NCBI GenBank assembly: GCA_035578155.1
Contig: JAPWDM010000022.1
Location: 6,003,783 to 6,067,782, forward strand
Length of the DNA: 64,000 bases
From: Brachynemurus nebulosus
Taxonomy: Eukaryota; Arthropoda; Insecta; Neuroptera; Myrmeleontidae
Direction: 5' to 3'
Made by a program: the position numbers and the translations under genes. The notes below the pieces were generated by a model. It was not told the DNA's origin, made no database searches, and worked only from the letters and a program-made list of their open reading frames with translations. Of the stretch, positions 22,556 to 34,830 are shown piece after piece; position 1 is the stretch's first letter, and each line of letters opens with the position of its first letter.

Positions 22556-22909
22556 ATGAATGTTTTTCAATATGGGAACCATTTTTTCCGTCGTAAAAAT
22601 ATTTTGTATAATATTTTATTAAGTACTCCCTTATCGAAGCTGTCCAGATCTGTTTTATGTTTTACATGTTTTTTTCTTTCTCTTTCAGCAAAAATAGCTT
22701 CCGATCCATCATTTTTTTTTTGCTTCACTAGCTATTCTAGTTAAAGTTGCCAGCGATATACCCGTAGCTGCAGTAACACGATTTTTAACTTGAGATAATG
22801 GGATTTTCACACCATCACTTTCACTTTTCATAAACACTAACACATTTAAAATGATAAGTTTTGCTTGTGGACTTAACATTTTATTTTTAATACTCGTATT
22901 CATTTCCAT
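22556..22909 (-). pseudogene. Transposase-like N-terminal fragment (IS630/Tc1-mariner DDE_3 type)
   Basis: The minus-strand frame encodes LSPQAKLIILNVLVFMKSES, then a segment ending RVTAATGISLATLTRI. This is the helix-turn-helix start typical of a large, multi-copy arthropod family of IS630/Tc1-mariner-like transposases and their domesticated relatives. After a run of As (about 22715-22725) the frame shifts by one and continues with RERKKHVKHKTDLDSFDKG, the usual next conserved block (TDLDSFD). It then fades near 22600. The catalytic DDE domain is absent. It is dead because of the shift and truncation. Confidence 0.6.
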
Positions 22910-22919
22910 ATTTAAATTA

Positions 22920-23805
22920 ATTAAATATCAATAGATAAAAACCCGATTAAAATAGAGGGTATAAAAAAGTATAATAATAATCAAGAATACCATAAATTAA
23001 AAAAAAATTGTTAAAATATCGAAAATTGTATCTCGCAGGTACACCACTTGACTAGCCAAAGCTAAGTAAAAGTACTGATTCTAAAAATTACAAATTTATT
23101 TGTAAACATACAAATTTTGTAAAACTAATAAACAGATTTTATTGAAAAATTCATAATAATAGCAATATTTACAAAGGTAGGTTTTACGCAGGTTTTATGA
23201 CTGTATCAGGTAGTTCAATAAAATTGAATACATTTCAATTAATTAACCACTGAAAAATACAGACTTTAAAAGAGAAAATTGTAGACCGTTTTATTATTTG
23301 CAATATTTAGTAAATTGTTCAGAAAGTATGAAATATTAAAAATTAAACGTTTCTAAACTACAAGAAATATGTAATATAATTAAAACTAGAAATACCTATG
23401 ATAAGAAATTTAATGTTTCAAAACGACTTAACGCTACCAATTTTAAAATATTAAATACTAACAGGAAAATTTTTTATGAAAAATACCCTTACATAGTAAT
23501 AATAACATATTTTGGTATTTATAAATACGATTTTTTTAATGGTGTAGACCCTTACTTTCATTTATTTAACGGAGTACTGTAGTAAAACTGGAAGTGGACT
23601 TTAATCGCTCAGAAACTTTGCAACTACCTATACTTATTTGAAAAATATGTATATTAGAGGTACAAATACATTCACACACATAGATATACGTATACTATTG
23701 CAGTTATAGTGAGTTATATACATACATACACATTATATGATTATACACATACAACATAGTGGTAAACACACTAAAATTATAGAAAATAAATTGACTTTTT
23801 TTTTT
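22920..23805. other. AT-rich DNA without recognisable gene
   Basis: Nothing protein-like. CA/TA-rich low complexity occurs near 23650-23760, followed by a T-run just before family A copy A2. Confidence 0.55.
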
Positions 23806-23810
23806 TTTTA

Positions 23811-24100
23811 TTTTCTCAAAAACTAGCTAACCTAGAATAATAGTTCCAAAACCTTTTTTATGTCATTTTTTCCCGTCTTTGCAATGGTGTAAAAAAATTT
23901 GACAAAAACTTTTAAATTATAGCAAATTTTGGCCAAAAACTCATTTTCACGAAAAATGCTCAAAAAACCATGTTCCTGAGCGCCGACGTTTTTGGCTGAA
24001 GAACTCATCCAAGATTTTTGGACTTCCAACGTTGTCACCAAATTTCGTAAAACTAGCAGTTTTTCCTGAAGCGCTATCGTGCTGATACATAAATACATAA

Positions 24101-24186
<86 letters not shown>

Positions 24187-24318
24187 TTTAGTGAATGTTA
24201 TTTTTGGGCTCTAGGGACCTCAAAACAAATTTCTGCCATATTTTCGGGCTGAACTTTGACTATGGCTAACACCATAATAGCTGAATTTCCAGAATTCTTT
24301 CTGGAAATTCGCTAAAAG
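23811..24318 (+). repeat. Family A repeat, copy A2 (complete)
   Basis: Same layout as A1: 5' block from CTCAAAAACTAGCTAACCTA, (TA)n core at 24112-24182, and 3' block with AGGGACCTCAAAACAAATTT. The terminal hairpin is well preserved: GCTGAATTTCCAGAATTC then TTCTGGAAATTCGCTAAAA. Confidence 0.8.
24112..24182. repeat. (TA)n core of A2
   Basis: About 70 bp of perfect TA dinucleotides. Confidence 0.95.
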
Positions 24319-24466
24319 AGTAAGGCATATGATTCTATTTCAATTTTGATGTTGCTTACATCAAGAAACCAGTGTAATAATATGGGTAAATTCTTATTGA
24401 TAAGAATTACATAGGGGGTTTTCATTATTTGCACAGTTGCCTGCATTGACGCATACCGTATGTTCA

Positions 24467-24594
24467 TTTTTAGTCGAATTTTCTCCGAAAAATTAGACTT
24501 ATACAGTCTATACGATAAGAGCTGCGAGAGGCGAGACCAGGGGCGCTATCCGTTTTCGGACCCGTAGAACACGATTATGTAAAAAAAAAAGATG

Positions 24595-24671
<77 letters not shown>

Positions 24672-26172
24672 CCCGCAACCTTTTAATATGTGTAGGGCCC
24701 CCCTATGGAAGTTAAGAGATGAAATTTGGTAAGTGGGGCTTATTCCGATGCACAACAATACTATCAAAGTGGGGTCAAATTTTGGGCAAATTTTTTTTCG
24801 GACCCGATCTTTAAGCGGGTGGTGGGGGGCGGAAAAGCAATAAAACTTTTCCAAACCGGTTTTAAATAATGTTTCGGTCAATTATCTACAACATATCCAA
24901 AATTCAGCTTCCTAGGATGATATGGTGGGAGTAGAGGGGGGAAAAACGATTTTCGCTGGATCTAACAGGCCCCCAGCCCCCCAGAATTAACGTAGAGGGT
25001 TGAAATTTGGTGTGTTGATAAAGTTCGTACCTAGGTTGTGCTTTTTGGAGGTTTTAATATTTTACCCCCACCCCCCTCATTTTTAAGCTACAATTTCATG
25101 CATTTTCGACGTTTTCGAAGTTTGTACCACTCGCACAGGTCACCCGAATAAACCTAGAGGGCTGAAATTTTGTATTCGGATTGAGTTAGTATCAAGGGGG
25201 TGCCTTTTGGGGGTCTCGACTTTTAACCCCTACCCCCACCATTTTTATACCCAAAAGAACATGATTTTTCTTGTTTTTTAACAGTTTCGTTCGGGTCAAA
25301 ATCTCCCCAAATAAACCTAGAGGGCTGAAATTTGGTGTACAGGTTAAGCTAATAGCCAGACACTGTTTTTTGGAGGTTTCAACTTTTAACCCTTACCCCC
25401 ACGATTTTTACGCCAATATTTCCTTAATTTTTTTGCTTGTTTTCTAACATGTCTAGAGACTCCATAAGGAAACCTAGAGGGCTGAAATTTTGTACGTGTA
25501 TTCAGTTAGTATCCAGCTAGTACCTTGTAGGGAGTCCGCATCACTTTTCCCCCCACTTCTCCCATTTTTACATCGGAATTAAATGCTATTGTTATATGTG
25601 TTTTAAAAGCATTATGTTTATTCTAAATACAAGTAGGCGAATAGTAATTTTAAAAAATTTAAAAAAAAGTGAACTTACTTTTATGACAAATGAAATACAT
25701 ACATATTAAGTAATTTAAAAATGTTATTAAAGTCACTGTTTATTTATAAATTAGGAATTTTGGATTTTTAGTATTTATAAAATAGAAATTTTGGATTCTT
25801 TTGGAAAGAAAAAATATCTTTATAAAGGCCTTCCAGTTTACTATTGAAGGTCCTTTTTTAATATTTAAAACTAAAACATAAAGGCAATTAGCGGATAAAC
25901 ATGGGCAGGAATGTCCTCGTACGAATTGTGTTGGCTTTTTTTCTGCTACCTGTTTTCGGCACAAAATTGAAATTTACTGAGATACAGCCCTTAAATACTT
26001 AAAACCTTTTTTTAAAGCCTCGATCAGCCGAACACTCATCACCAGTTTTGAAACCAACAAAATGACAATTCGGTTGTAGACTTTCAATCACATTTCGCTT
26101 GTAGACATTCAATACCGAAGATGAAGGGGAAAATTCGACTACCGTGATGGGGCCCCGCTGCTCACGGCGTTT
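24467..26172 (-). repeat. Family B repeat, copy B1 (complete, about 1.7 kb)
   Basis: On the minus strand it begins at a GC-rich palindromic end (CCGTGAGCAGCGGGGCCCCA, then TCACGG) and ends near 24467 with a hairpin (AATTTTTC and GAGAAAATTCGACTAAAA). A (TA)n tract at 24598-24668 lies about 130 bp from that end. The middle is reiterated: the motif CTAGAGGGCTGAAATTT (plus-strand spelling) recurs at about 24994, 25154, 25315 and 25471, with spacing near 160 bp. No ORF of substance. Other copies are at 32766-34484 and 60776-62463, with partial ones at 15277, 36922 and 38638. Confidence 0.85.
24598..24668. repeat. (TA)n inside B1
   Basis: About 70 bp of TA dinucleotides, flanked by the conserved GTCTGATA and TTTCCCGC of family B. 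Confidence 0.95.
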
Positions 26173-26179
26173 TTTTTAT

Positions 26180-26890
26180 ATGCAAAATGCCTTCTGTTCA
26201 CTATTTTTACATGCGCAAGTAAATATGCACATGATCTGCAAGCTCGAACGATTGAGGTTAATTTTCGAGTATTTTCGCCTGGGTAGTGCGTCCGTGTTGT
26301 ACTCTTTATTTTCAAAAAAATTTGACACTTTTTAAGTTATTTATACTTTAAGCTTTAAATAAACTAATTTAATTAATATTTTCATGGTGATTAAAAGATA
26401 AATTAACATTAAATTAATCAGTAAAATTTGTTACTATAGTTTAATTTGCCGTAGTCTGTGTTACAATGCTAAAAAACTTTAAAATGAGCTACAAGACTTG
26501 TCCATATTTTTATGAAACTAATTATACATGTATCCGGTAAACCGACCCATAGACTACTACAGTATATTACGATTGTCTATGACTGTGCTACGCATGTTGT
26601 TCATTGTACTAGTCTACATCTTTCTGTTGACTTCAGTTGCGTTGGTTGCATGCTTACGTAGTCAACACTTGCTTAGTTAGGCTGCACGTGCAGGCAACTG
26701 TGCCAACAGTGAAAACAGGGCTTGTTTGAACATATATTCTATTGTGCTAGAATGTCAATAGGACAATGCAATTTAATTGCCTATTTTTAGGGGCACGTAA
26801 GAACATTATATATATTGGGTAATTTTGAAAAATGACTGAAAGCGGCACACTAAATATACATGTAATATTTTAATAAAAATATTGAACGTA
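26180..26890. other. DNA without recognisable gene
   Basis: No protein-like frame. 26580-26760 has a more balanced base composition than its flanks, but it has stops in all frames and no recognised domain. Confidence 0.5.
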
Positions 26891-26893
26891 TGA

Positions 26894-27088
26894 ATGAAAA
26901 TGACGAATGGAGAGGGGTTCTATTACATCATCCGAACAATACAGATATATAATTCGAGGTACCTGGGTTCGAATCCCAGACACCTCAGCTTGATAATTTT
27001 TCAATCACTGTGTGGTTATATACCGTTTTAATTATATCTGCATTATTCAGATGATGTAATAAAACCCCTCTCCATTCGTCACTTTCAT
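26894..27088. mobile_element. 195 bp TIR element (MITE) with a tRNA T-arm-like hairpin inside
   Basis: The left arm begins ATGAAAATGACGAATGGAGA and the right arm, reverse-complemented, begins ATGAAAGTGACGAATGGAGA. The arms match for about 56 bp with a few transitions. The unpaired centre carries CTGGGTTCGAATCCCAG (26963-26979), a perfect T-arm stem-loop holding a consensus RNA polymerase III B box (GGTTCGAATCC), enclosed by GAGGT and ACCTC. No A box or other tRNA arms are visible, so this is not a tRNA gene. No clear target duplication was found, so the superfamily is unknown. Confidence 0.8.
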
Positions 27089-27089
27089 G

Positions 27090-27415
27090 TTAGAATTTCT
27101 TAAACACATTTTGTGTGTTTTAACCAATATGTCCACTATTAGAAAACAATGCTAGCTAACAATATCCATCTCAGTGTGTACCCAAAATATAAGAATTTCC
27201 TAAACACATTTAAATAACACCATTTTGAATAATTCAAAAAATACACATTACATAGTTCGTTGTAGGAATAATCACTTCGACGATCTTTTTTAACGAATTA
27301 CTAAAATTGTTTAAGGACTGTGGGATGTAAGAAATAATAATACTCGCATAATTTTAAAATATTTTATTAAATAATTAACTTTGGTATACAACTGTTAGAA
27401 AAATTACAACGATTT
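27090..27415. other. AT-rich DNA, no gene seen
   Basis: There is no coding-like content. An AATAATA-rich stretch directly precedes the end of the acidic-protein pseudogene on the minus strand. Confidence 0.5.
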
Positions 27416-28309
27416 TTAAACACACTTATTAAATGTTAAGAGTTTATTATAACGCCTCCTATAGGGTTGTAACCCTTTACCCGCAATTTTTTCATCACCA
27501 TCGTAGGCGACTGTATTCTCGTCATCATCAGCTTCTCCTTCGCTCGCAATAACTTCGTTGTCGCTAGCAGATGTTTTTTCATCACTGTCTTCGTCATTTG
27601 ATATATACTTTAACACTGGCTCAATAATATCATGCTTTTCCAATTTCATAGTAATTGAGATAATTCGCCCCCCCCCCCCCAATGTCATTTTCTTTTAAAT
27701 TGTTAAAATGACTTCGTTTTTGCTCATTTTCGATATAATCTGCAAAGCTGGGATTTACAATATGATGCTTTTCCGTTAAATTGCGCACAGTATTAACCAT
27801 TTCTGCTCCAATTTGGGTCTGAGTCAACTAAACTTCTTAGTTCATCTACTAAATGGTTCGAATCATTAAAATATTCTTCTTCATCAATAGGTTTCGAATG
27901 ATCATTATGGAGGTTAGCGTTTTCATCATCATATTTGAGACGTTTAGCTTCCTCATTTATTGAATTAGATGTTGAAGGTTGTTCCTTTGCTTCTGAATTT
28001 TTATCTTCTTGTGCTTCGTCCTTTGCGCATGCGTTCTGAAGCTCTTTGATCATTAATATGTCTAGAGCAGTTTGCAAGAGACCAGCCATGTTTGGAGTAA
28101 AACTTGTTGCTTTGTAGTTATCAGGCGATGGTAAATGTTTTTGTTTATCAAATCGATTATCTTCAACATTACAGATTGTAGAACATTATGCGAGTTTTTT
28201 AAAGAATCGAATTTACTTTTGATTGCTTCTGATGCAGCCATCATACTTTCATCAAAAGTATTCAAGTTTCTTTTAGATCCATTTTCATCCTCTTCGTGTT
28301 TATCTTCAC
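27416..28309 (-). pseudogene. Acidic, coiled/charged protein of unrecognised family, frameshifted
   Basis: Reading minus, consecutive frames join into one protein of roughly 300 residues. It starts in a KHEEDENGSKRNLNTFDESM segment near 28300, continues with SPDNYKATSFTPNMAGLLQT, a segment rich in Lys and Glu, and DELRSLVDSDPN. A frame change near 27810 leads to AEMVNTVRNLTEKHH and FADYIENEQKRSHF. Another at the run of 12 Cs (plus strand, about 27669-27680) leads to KLEKHDIIEPVLKYI and a very acidic tail (EDSDEKTSASDN, EGEADDDENT) ending in a basic patch. At least three shifts lie at homopolymers or short runs, so some could be sequencing errors. No introns are apparent. The composition suggests a nuclear or chromatin-associated protein, but no family is recognised. 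Confidence 0.5.
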
Positions 28310-28745
28310 GATGTTATATAGAAATCCTAAAAAAGAATAGTCGTTACGACAACCAATGTGAATGATGATGGAAAGTTCTCTACAGAAATTGGGCTTATTC
28401 AAGGGATAAGTAAAAAGTCTATGAAACGCATGACTGAAAAACGCCATTTTATGTTGTTGTGGGTGAGAAGAAGTTACGTGGATACAATGATCGGTGTGAG
28501 TAGGTTTCCTATAAACAGAACACTGGAAAAAGTTCGAATGAGGATCTTTACATATGGTAAAATCTAGAAAATTTAGTTTATTTTCAGATTCAAATTGTAT
28601 TGTGAAATTTATTCTAGGATGGAGGGTATTAATAAATTCAAGGAGTTCGAGGGCCTCCTGGTGAGAACCAGGCCAAACTACAAAGATATCGTCGACGTAA
28701 CGTTTCCAGCATACAATTTTATAAGGGAATTTAAAATTCTAATTA
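28310..28745 (-). pseudogene. Penelope-like element reverse transcriptase fragment (copy 3)
   Basis: The minus-strand translation includes CWKRYVDDIFVVWPGSH with the catalytic YVDD, then a segment ending FTIQFESENKLNFLDF, VYRKPTHTDHCIHVTSSHP and FFSHAFHRLFTYPLNKPNF. This is the palm-thumb part of Penelope RT, in the usual order. The finger domain upstream and the GIY-YIG domain downstream are missing. Near 28310 it passes directly into the acidic-protein pseudogene, on the same strand, giving a fused appearance. Confidence 0.88.
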
Positions 28746-28772
28746 AATTGTATTAATGTATTAATTAATTGA

Positions 28773-28975
28773 ATACAACTTAATTCCGAAAAAATATTCC
28801 TATGGTTTTTAGTGTCTGCAGGGGGGGCTTTAAGTCGCTCTTTAAAACGATGAGAGTTATTTACTTTTCACCTTGTATGCGTATTTATTCTTAAAGTATT
28901 AACTTACAATTCGCTGCATAGAAATATTTAGATATTAATAATGTTTTAGTGTTAGCAGAATCATATATCCATAGA
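28773..28975 (-). repeat. Family D repeat, copy 2
   Basis: Inverted copy of 21255-21475, lacking roughly 40 internal bases. Shared blocks include CTCTTTAAAACGATGAGAGT and TATTTACTTTTCACC. Confidence 0.75.
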
Positions 28976-29029
28976 GCACTAGAGATAAAATACATATCTC
29001 TATACTACTGGAACCAGTATAACCACTTG

Positions 29030-29556
29030 AGATAGAAAATATGTTGTATACGTGCACGGTGTTTACTTTGTATTTGTGCGGTAAACTCTGTTAGTGTGAG
29101 TGATCGGAGGTGGTGATAGCCGTCACGTGACCTGGTTCGTATACATATGTGTGATACCACAACACTACTTGTGCGGGTTCTACAATGTTAACAACAATCA
29201 AATCCATTGTTGTTTGACTGACCTACACTCAGCGACGGGTACTGAGCAAGTGACACTAAGCAGCCTAAGATGCACATAAATGCCCATAAGTGATTGCAGA
29301 AAAGAGATAGTTGTATTCGTTCTATTTGTTCTACGGTTGTATCCATATACAAATATTATTGTAATAACATTTAAATATTTTATTGTAAAAAAATTTCTCC
29401 ACCCACCAAAACATTACTCCACCCACCGCCAGAGGCTTCTAAAACCGCCCCGGTAGCTTTACCACCTGCTGAGGTCACTCAAAAAGTCGGTAGGTGGGAA
29501 GGTGCATCCAGCTCCGGCCAATCCTTACTACTGATGGCATAATAAGTTGCTTAACC
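29030..29556. other. Unexplained GC-richer segment, possible solo LTR or retroelement leader
   Basis: The composition is distinctly less AT-rich than the flanks. 29396-29542 (plus) is open for about 48 codons and Pro-rich: SPPTKTLLHPP, then LPPAEVTQKVGRWEGASSSG. The preceding 350 bp has no frame but looks like a leader or LTR (balanced bases, a few short inverted blocks). I do not recognise the family, and no partner copy lies in the window. Confidence 0.35.
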
Positions 29557-29559
29557 TTA

Positions 29560-29858
29560 GAGTCCCTATAATAAATAGAGTCGTGACATGTCAGCCATTT
29601 TCTGTCAAAAACAGAGCGGAATGCTTCAAAATTAATTATCACATATTTGAGTAAATTTTTTTGAGTAAATATTTTTGAGTAAATAATTATTGTTAATAAG
29701 TTATGAATTACTGAATAGTTAAATGGTTTTAATTTAATTATTCTTTCTAGGTTAAACTAAATGATTTCCAATGTATTTTATGTAATCTTTGGACAGAAAA
29801 TGCCGGAACCAATCAGCGTTCAGCACACATGTCCGCACTCTATTTATTATAGGGACTC
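29560..29858. mobile_element. TA-flanked MITE, 299 bp
   Basis: The left end is GAGTCCCTATAATAAATAGA. The right end, reverse-complemented, is the same 20 bases. A second matching block (GACATGT...ATTTTCTGTC) lies a little further in. It is flanked by TA at 29558-29559 and at 29859-29860, as for Tc1/mariner-type elements. There is no coding content. Confidence 0.78.
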
Positions 29859-29869
29859 TACTTAATCAA

Positions 29870-30255
29870 GTTTAGTAATTTGACGGCAACAACTTTTTTC
29901 ATTAATTAATATATTAATAATTTTTTATAAATACTTTAAGAAGAATTATTAATTATGAATTTTCACAAAATCGCAAATGTAGTCTAGAATTACATAATAT
30001 TTTATTTTGTATTTTTAATTTCCAATGATAACTTGTATTTTCAAAACCCCCAGTTTCTCAAAATGAAATTAAAATATTCAAGACCAACAGAAGTTTTCTT
30101 AGCATGTACATATATGCTATTCTTTTTAAATGCATTCTAATGTCAAATTTTATTAATGTCGTATTAGACTATTAGTAACTTAAATCGAATATAACTAATA
30201 TATAGGTTTAAAAAATTGTTAAAATAACTAATATATAATATGTGTATAATCTCTG
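29870..30255. other. AT-rich DNA, no gene seen
   Basis: Stops in all frames, and no repeat partner recognised. Confidence 0.5.
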
Positions 30256-30256
30256 C

Positions 30257-30257
<1 letters not shown>

Positions 30258-30319
<62 letters not shown>

Positions 30320-30445
30320 GGTGTAAAATAAGTAAGTCTTGTCCTTTTGAGAGACGATTTATCTCGGTGTAAAATTGCCGAAGACAAAAATTTTTTCGGA
30401 ATTCGCTATCTCAGAAAATCGCATCCCAACCAGCTCATCGTTTAG
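30258..30445 (+). repeat. (TA)n tract followed by a family D-like sequence
   Basis: TA dinucleotides at 30258-30316 run into ACAGGGTGTAAAATAAGTAA and later TTTTTTCGGAATTCGC, resembling family D. Insertions that start TATACAGGGTG directly from a TA tract recur at 31572. Confidence 0.7.
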
Positions 30446-30449
30446 TATA

Positions 30450-31320
30450 AATTTCTCTGAATACGCCTCTGACCAAACTAAGATTATTCGCATCCTGTAT
30501 AATAAAATTTTTTTTTAAATAAAAAAAAAATTCTTTTGTTACTATAATATGTAAACCTGTGTCGATTGTCAAACTCATATGTACTGTATTGTACAAAGAA
30601 AAACGAACACGTTTTTAACAAATTCTGATTGAAATAAGTTTATGAAATATTTTTTTTAGTTTTTAAAATTTTGTAGTTTTTGATATCACAGTACATTCTA
30701 AATATTGCAAAAACCTTAAAACTGATAGTATTTGCATTACACATTATTAATTTAGTAACAAATTACATTAAAAACGACATTTACGAATTACCAAACAAAC
30801 CAAAAAAAGAACACAACAAAACAACGGAAAGTTACACAAAAAAACTTCCATTAGTTTCAAAAATTAAAAAAAATTATTTTAACTGTCATAAAACACGAAT
30901 TTTTAATTGTTGATACATTGATACTTGCTTACACAATTTTATTTTAGTAGATACTATCTATAAAAAGTAAATATGTATCTGTTTTAGTGGTATCCAAATT
31001 CTGTACAGTGTTTTCCATATTCAATAGTGCTGCAAGTAAAGTACATGAGACAATAAACACAAATTAATAACAATGTCTAATAACGCTTTAATTTTCTCTC
31101 TCATTTTCTCAGTAAGATCAAAAAATAATTTTTCAATGATTTTCAAAAGTTAAAAGCACAGCTAGTATTATCAGAAGGAACGCAACTTTCTCTTTCCTGT
31201 AATCACCAGTGTGCATTTCTGGGCACGTTAGGCTACTTAGTAGCCATTTGTTTAGTGGTAGTCCATGAGTGTAGTTAAATTATTGTGATTACGTTCTGAT
31301 TGTTTAGTCAATATTTCTTG
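30450..31320. other. AT-rich DNA, no gene supported
   Basis: The 77-codon frame at 30680-30913 is Lys/Asn/Ile-rich and looks like AT bias rather than protein. Confidence 0.5.
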
Positions 31321-31379
31321 CTTAAACTTGCATAGAAAAAGGGAATTTGATACAACTTATGCCAATTGAAAGTTAGAAA

Positions 31380-31879
<500 letters not shown>

Positions 31880-31888
31880 ACTTAATAA

Positions 31889-32345
31889 ATTTCTAACACT
31901 GACTGACTGACAGACAACGCACAGCCTAAACCGTTGGGTATAGAAGAATGAAATTTTGCACAGGAGTTCCCTATGTAACGTAGGTGCCCATTAAGAAAGG
32001 ATTTCTGAAAATTCGGCCCCTTAGTGGGTTAAATAAGGAATGAAAATTTTTATGAAAATTCGACATTTTTGAAGTTAGATATATAAAAATATGTTACTAT
32101 GACTATTCAAATAAATAATATTTTATACACTGATTGACAGACAACGCACAGTCTAAACTGTTGGGTTTAGAATGACGAAATTTAGCACAGAAGATACGTA
32201 TGAAGATTGATCTTTAGGCTTCTATTTATAAATAAAAGTCAGTTATGTAAACGTTTCTGGAAATTCATTCCCTAAGTGGTTAAAACAGGAAATGAAAGTT
32301 CGTATAGAAAGTTCGTCATTTTTGAAATTAGAATTGGAAATTGGT
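31889..32345 (+). repeat. Family E repeat, two direct units
   Basis: Two diverged units start near 31898 and 32133: GACTGACAGACAACGCACAG and GATTGACAGACAACGCACAG, each followed by AAACYGTTGGGT.TAGAA and GAAATTT.GCACAG. Unit length is about 235 bp. A third relative is at 55035. Such units occur in many arthropod genomes and carry no ORF. Confidence 0.75.
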
Positions 32346-32379
32346 ATTTAGGCTTTTGAAAAACATTGAAAGTGAGCTG

Positions 32380-32434
32380 TGATTACCCAATAAAAAGATG
32401 TTGCCGATGGGAGATTCCATCGGGTATACGACTA

Positions 32435-32519
<85 letters not shown>

Positions 32520-32895
32520 TTTTAATTTGTTAAAATGACTTCGACATATGTACATTTAATTTACATGTTAATTTTTAACATTGGATTCCCATAAGGAAAA
32601 AGTTATGTCACAAGAGTGCTTTGGATAAACATGTTCCTATTTTTGGTAATTTTCTTTTATGAAATAATTTTTTTCCACTAGATTATCTGCACTATTTCTT
32701 CAACAGATTATTTTTTTGGTATTTTTATTATTTTAATATGTATTTTCAAGAAAATAAAAATGCCTTTTTAGTCGAACTTTTGCTTGAAAAAATTAAACTT
32801 ATACAGTCTATACGGCAAGAACGGCGTGAGGCGAGAGTAGGGGCGCTATCCGTTTTCGGACCCGTAGAACAGGAATATGAAGAAAAAAAAGTCTG

Positions 32896-32988
<93 letters not shown>

Positions 32989-34734
32989 CCCGCTACCTTT
33001 TAATATGTGTAAGGCCCCCCTATGGAAGTTAAGAGCTCAAATTTGGTAAATGGGACTCATTCCGATGCCCAACAATACTATCAAAGTGGGGTGAAATTTT
33101 GGGCCAATTTTGGATCCGACCCAACTTTTAAGGGGGTGGTGGGGGGCGGAAAAGCAATAAAACTTTTCCAAACCGGTTGGAAATAATGTTTCGGTGAATT
33201 ATCTGCAACATATCCAAAATTCAGCTTCCTAGGATGATTTGGAGGGAGTAGAGGGGGAAAAAATTATTTTTGCTGGATCTAACACGTCCCCAGCCCCCCA
33301 GAACTAACGTAGAGGGTTGAAATTTGGTGTGTTGATAAAGTTCGTTACTAGGTTTTGCTTTTTGGAGGTTTTAATATTTTACCGCCACCCTCCTCATTTT
33401 TAAGCTACAATTCCATGCTTTTTCGACGTTTTCGAAGTTTGTACCACTCGCACAGGTCGCCCAAATAAACCTAGAGGGCTGAAATTTTGTATTCGGATTG
33501 AGTTAGTATCAAGGGGGTGCCTTTTGGGGGTCTCGACTTTTAACCCCTTCCCCACCATTTTTATACCCAAAAGAACATGATTTTTCTTGTTTTTTAACAG
33601 TTTCGTTCGGGTCAAAATCTCCCCAAATAAACCTAGAGGGCTGAAATTTTGTGTACACGTTAAGCCAATAGCCAGACAGTGTTTTTTGGAGGTTTCAACT
33701 TTTAACCTTTAAACCAACGATTTTTACGCCAAAATTTCCTTAATTTTTTGGTTGTTTTCTAACACGTCTAGAGACTCGCTAAGGAAAACTAGAGGGCTGA
33801 AATTTTGTACGTGTATTCAGTTAGTATCCAGCTAGTACTTTTTGGGAGTCCACATTACTTTTCCCCCACTTCTTCCATTTTTACATCGGAATTTAAAGCT
33901 ATTATTAAATGTGTTTTAAATGCATTATTTTTATTCTAAATACAAGTAGGCGAATAGTAATTCTGAAAAATTTAAAAAAACTGAATTTACTTTTATAACA
34001 AATGAAATACATACATATTAAGTAATTTAAAAATGTTATTAAAGTCACTGTTTATTTATAAATTAGGAATTTTGGATTTTTATTATTTATAAAATAGAAA
34101 TTTTGGATTTTTTTGGAAAGAAAAAATATCTTCATAAAAGCCTTCCAGTTTACGTTTAAGTTCCTTTTTTAATATTTAAAAATAAAACACAAAGGCAATT
34201 GGCGGATAAGCATGGGTAGGAATGCCCTCGTACGAATTGTGTTGGCTTTTTCCTTGTTAACTGCTACCGGCACAAAATTGAAATTTACTGAGATTCATCC
34301 CTTAAAAACTTAAAACCTTTTTTTAAAGCCCCGATCAACCGGACACCCATCATCAGTTTTGTAACCACCAAAATGACAAATCGCTTGTGGACTTTCAATT
34401 ACATTTCGCTTGTAGACACTCAATACCGAAGATGAAAGGAAAAATTCGACTTCCGTGATGGGGCTCCGCTGCTCACGGCGTTTTGTGAATTTACAGCCTC
34501 AGATGACACAAATAGTTATTATGTAAAAATGTCAATTGCTCGAAAATTGCGACATTCGTTTCTTTATTTTATTGCAGTATTATTGTTAAAGCCATAGTAA
34601 CAGTAGTTATAATATTAAATTATTATTATTAGTTTTTTCAAAGCACTCTTGTGACATAACTGTTTCCTTACGGGAATTCAATGTTAAAAATTAACATGTA
34701 AATCGTATGTATACATCCAAATGGGACATCCCGT

Positions 34735-34830
<96 letters not shown>

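Noticed and set aside
25740..25964. 74-codon frame with FVRGHSCPCLSAN
   Set aside because: It lies in a conserved non-coding part of family B; the frame is not kept in copies B2 and B3.
26941..27000. tRNA gene
   Set aside because: Only a T-arm and B box are present. No A box, D-arm, anticodon arm or acceptor stem, and it lies in the loop of a TIR element.
30680..30913. 77-codon plus-strand ORF
   Set aside because: Composition reflects AT bias; no family resemblance.
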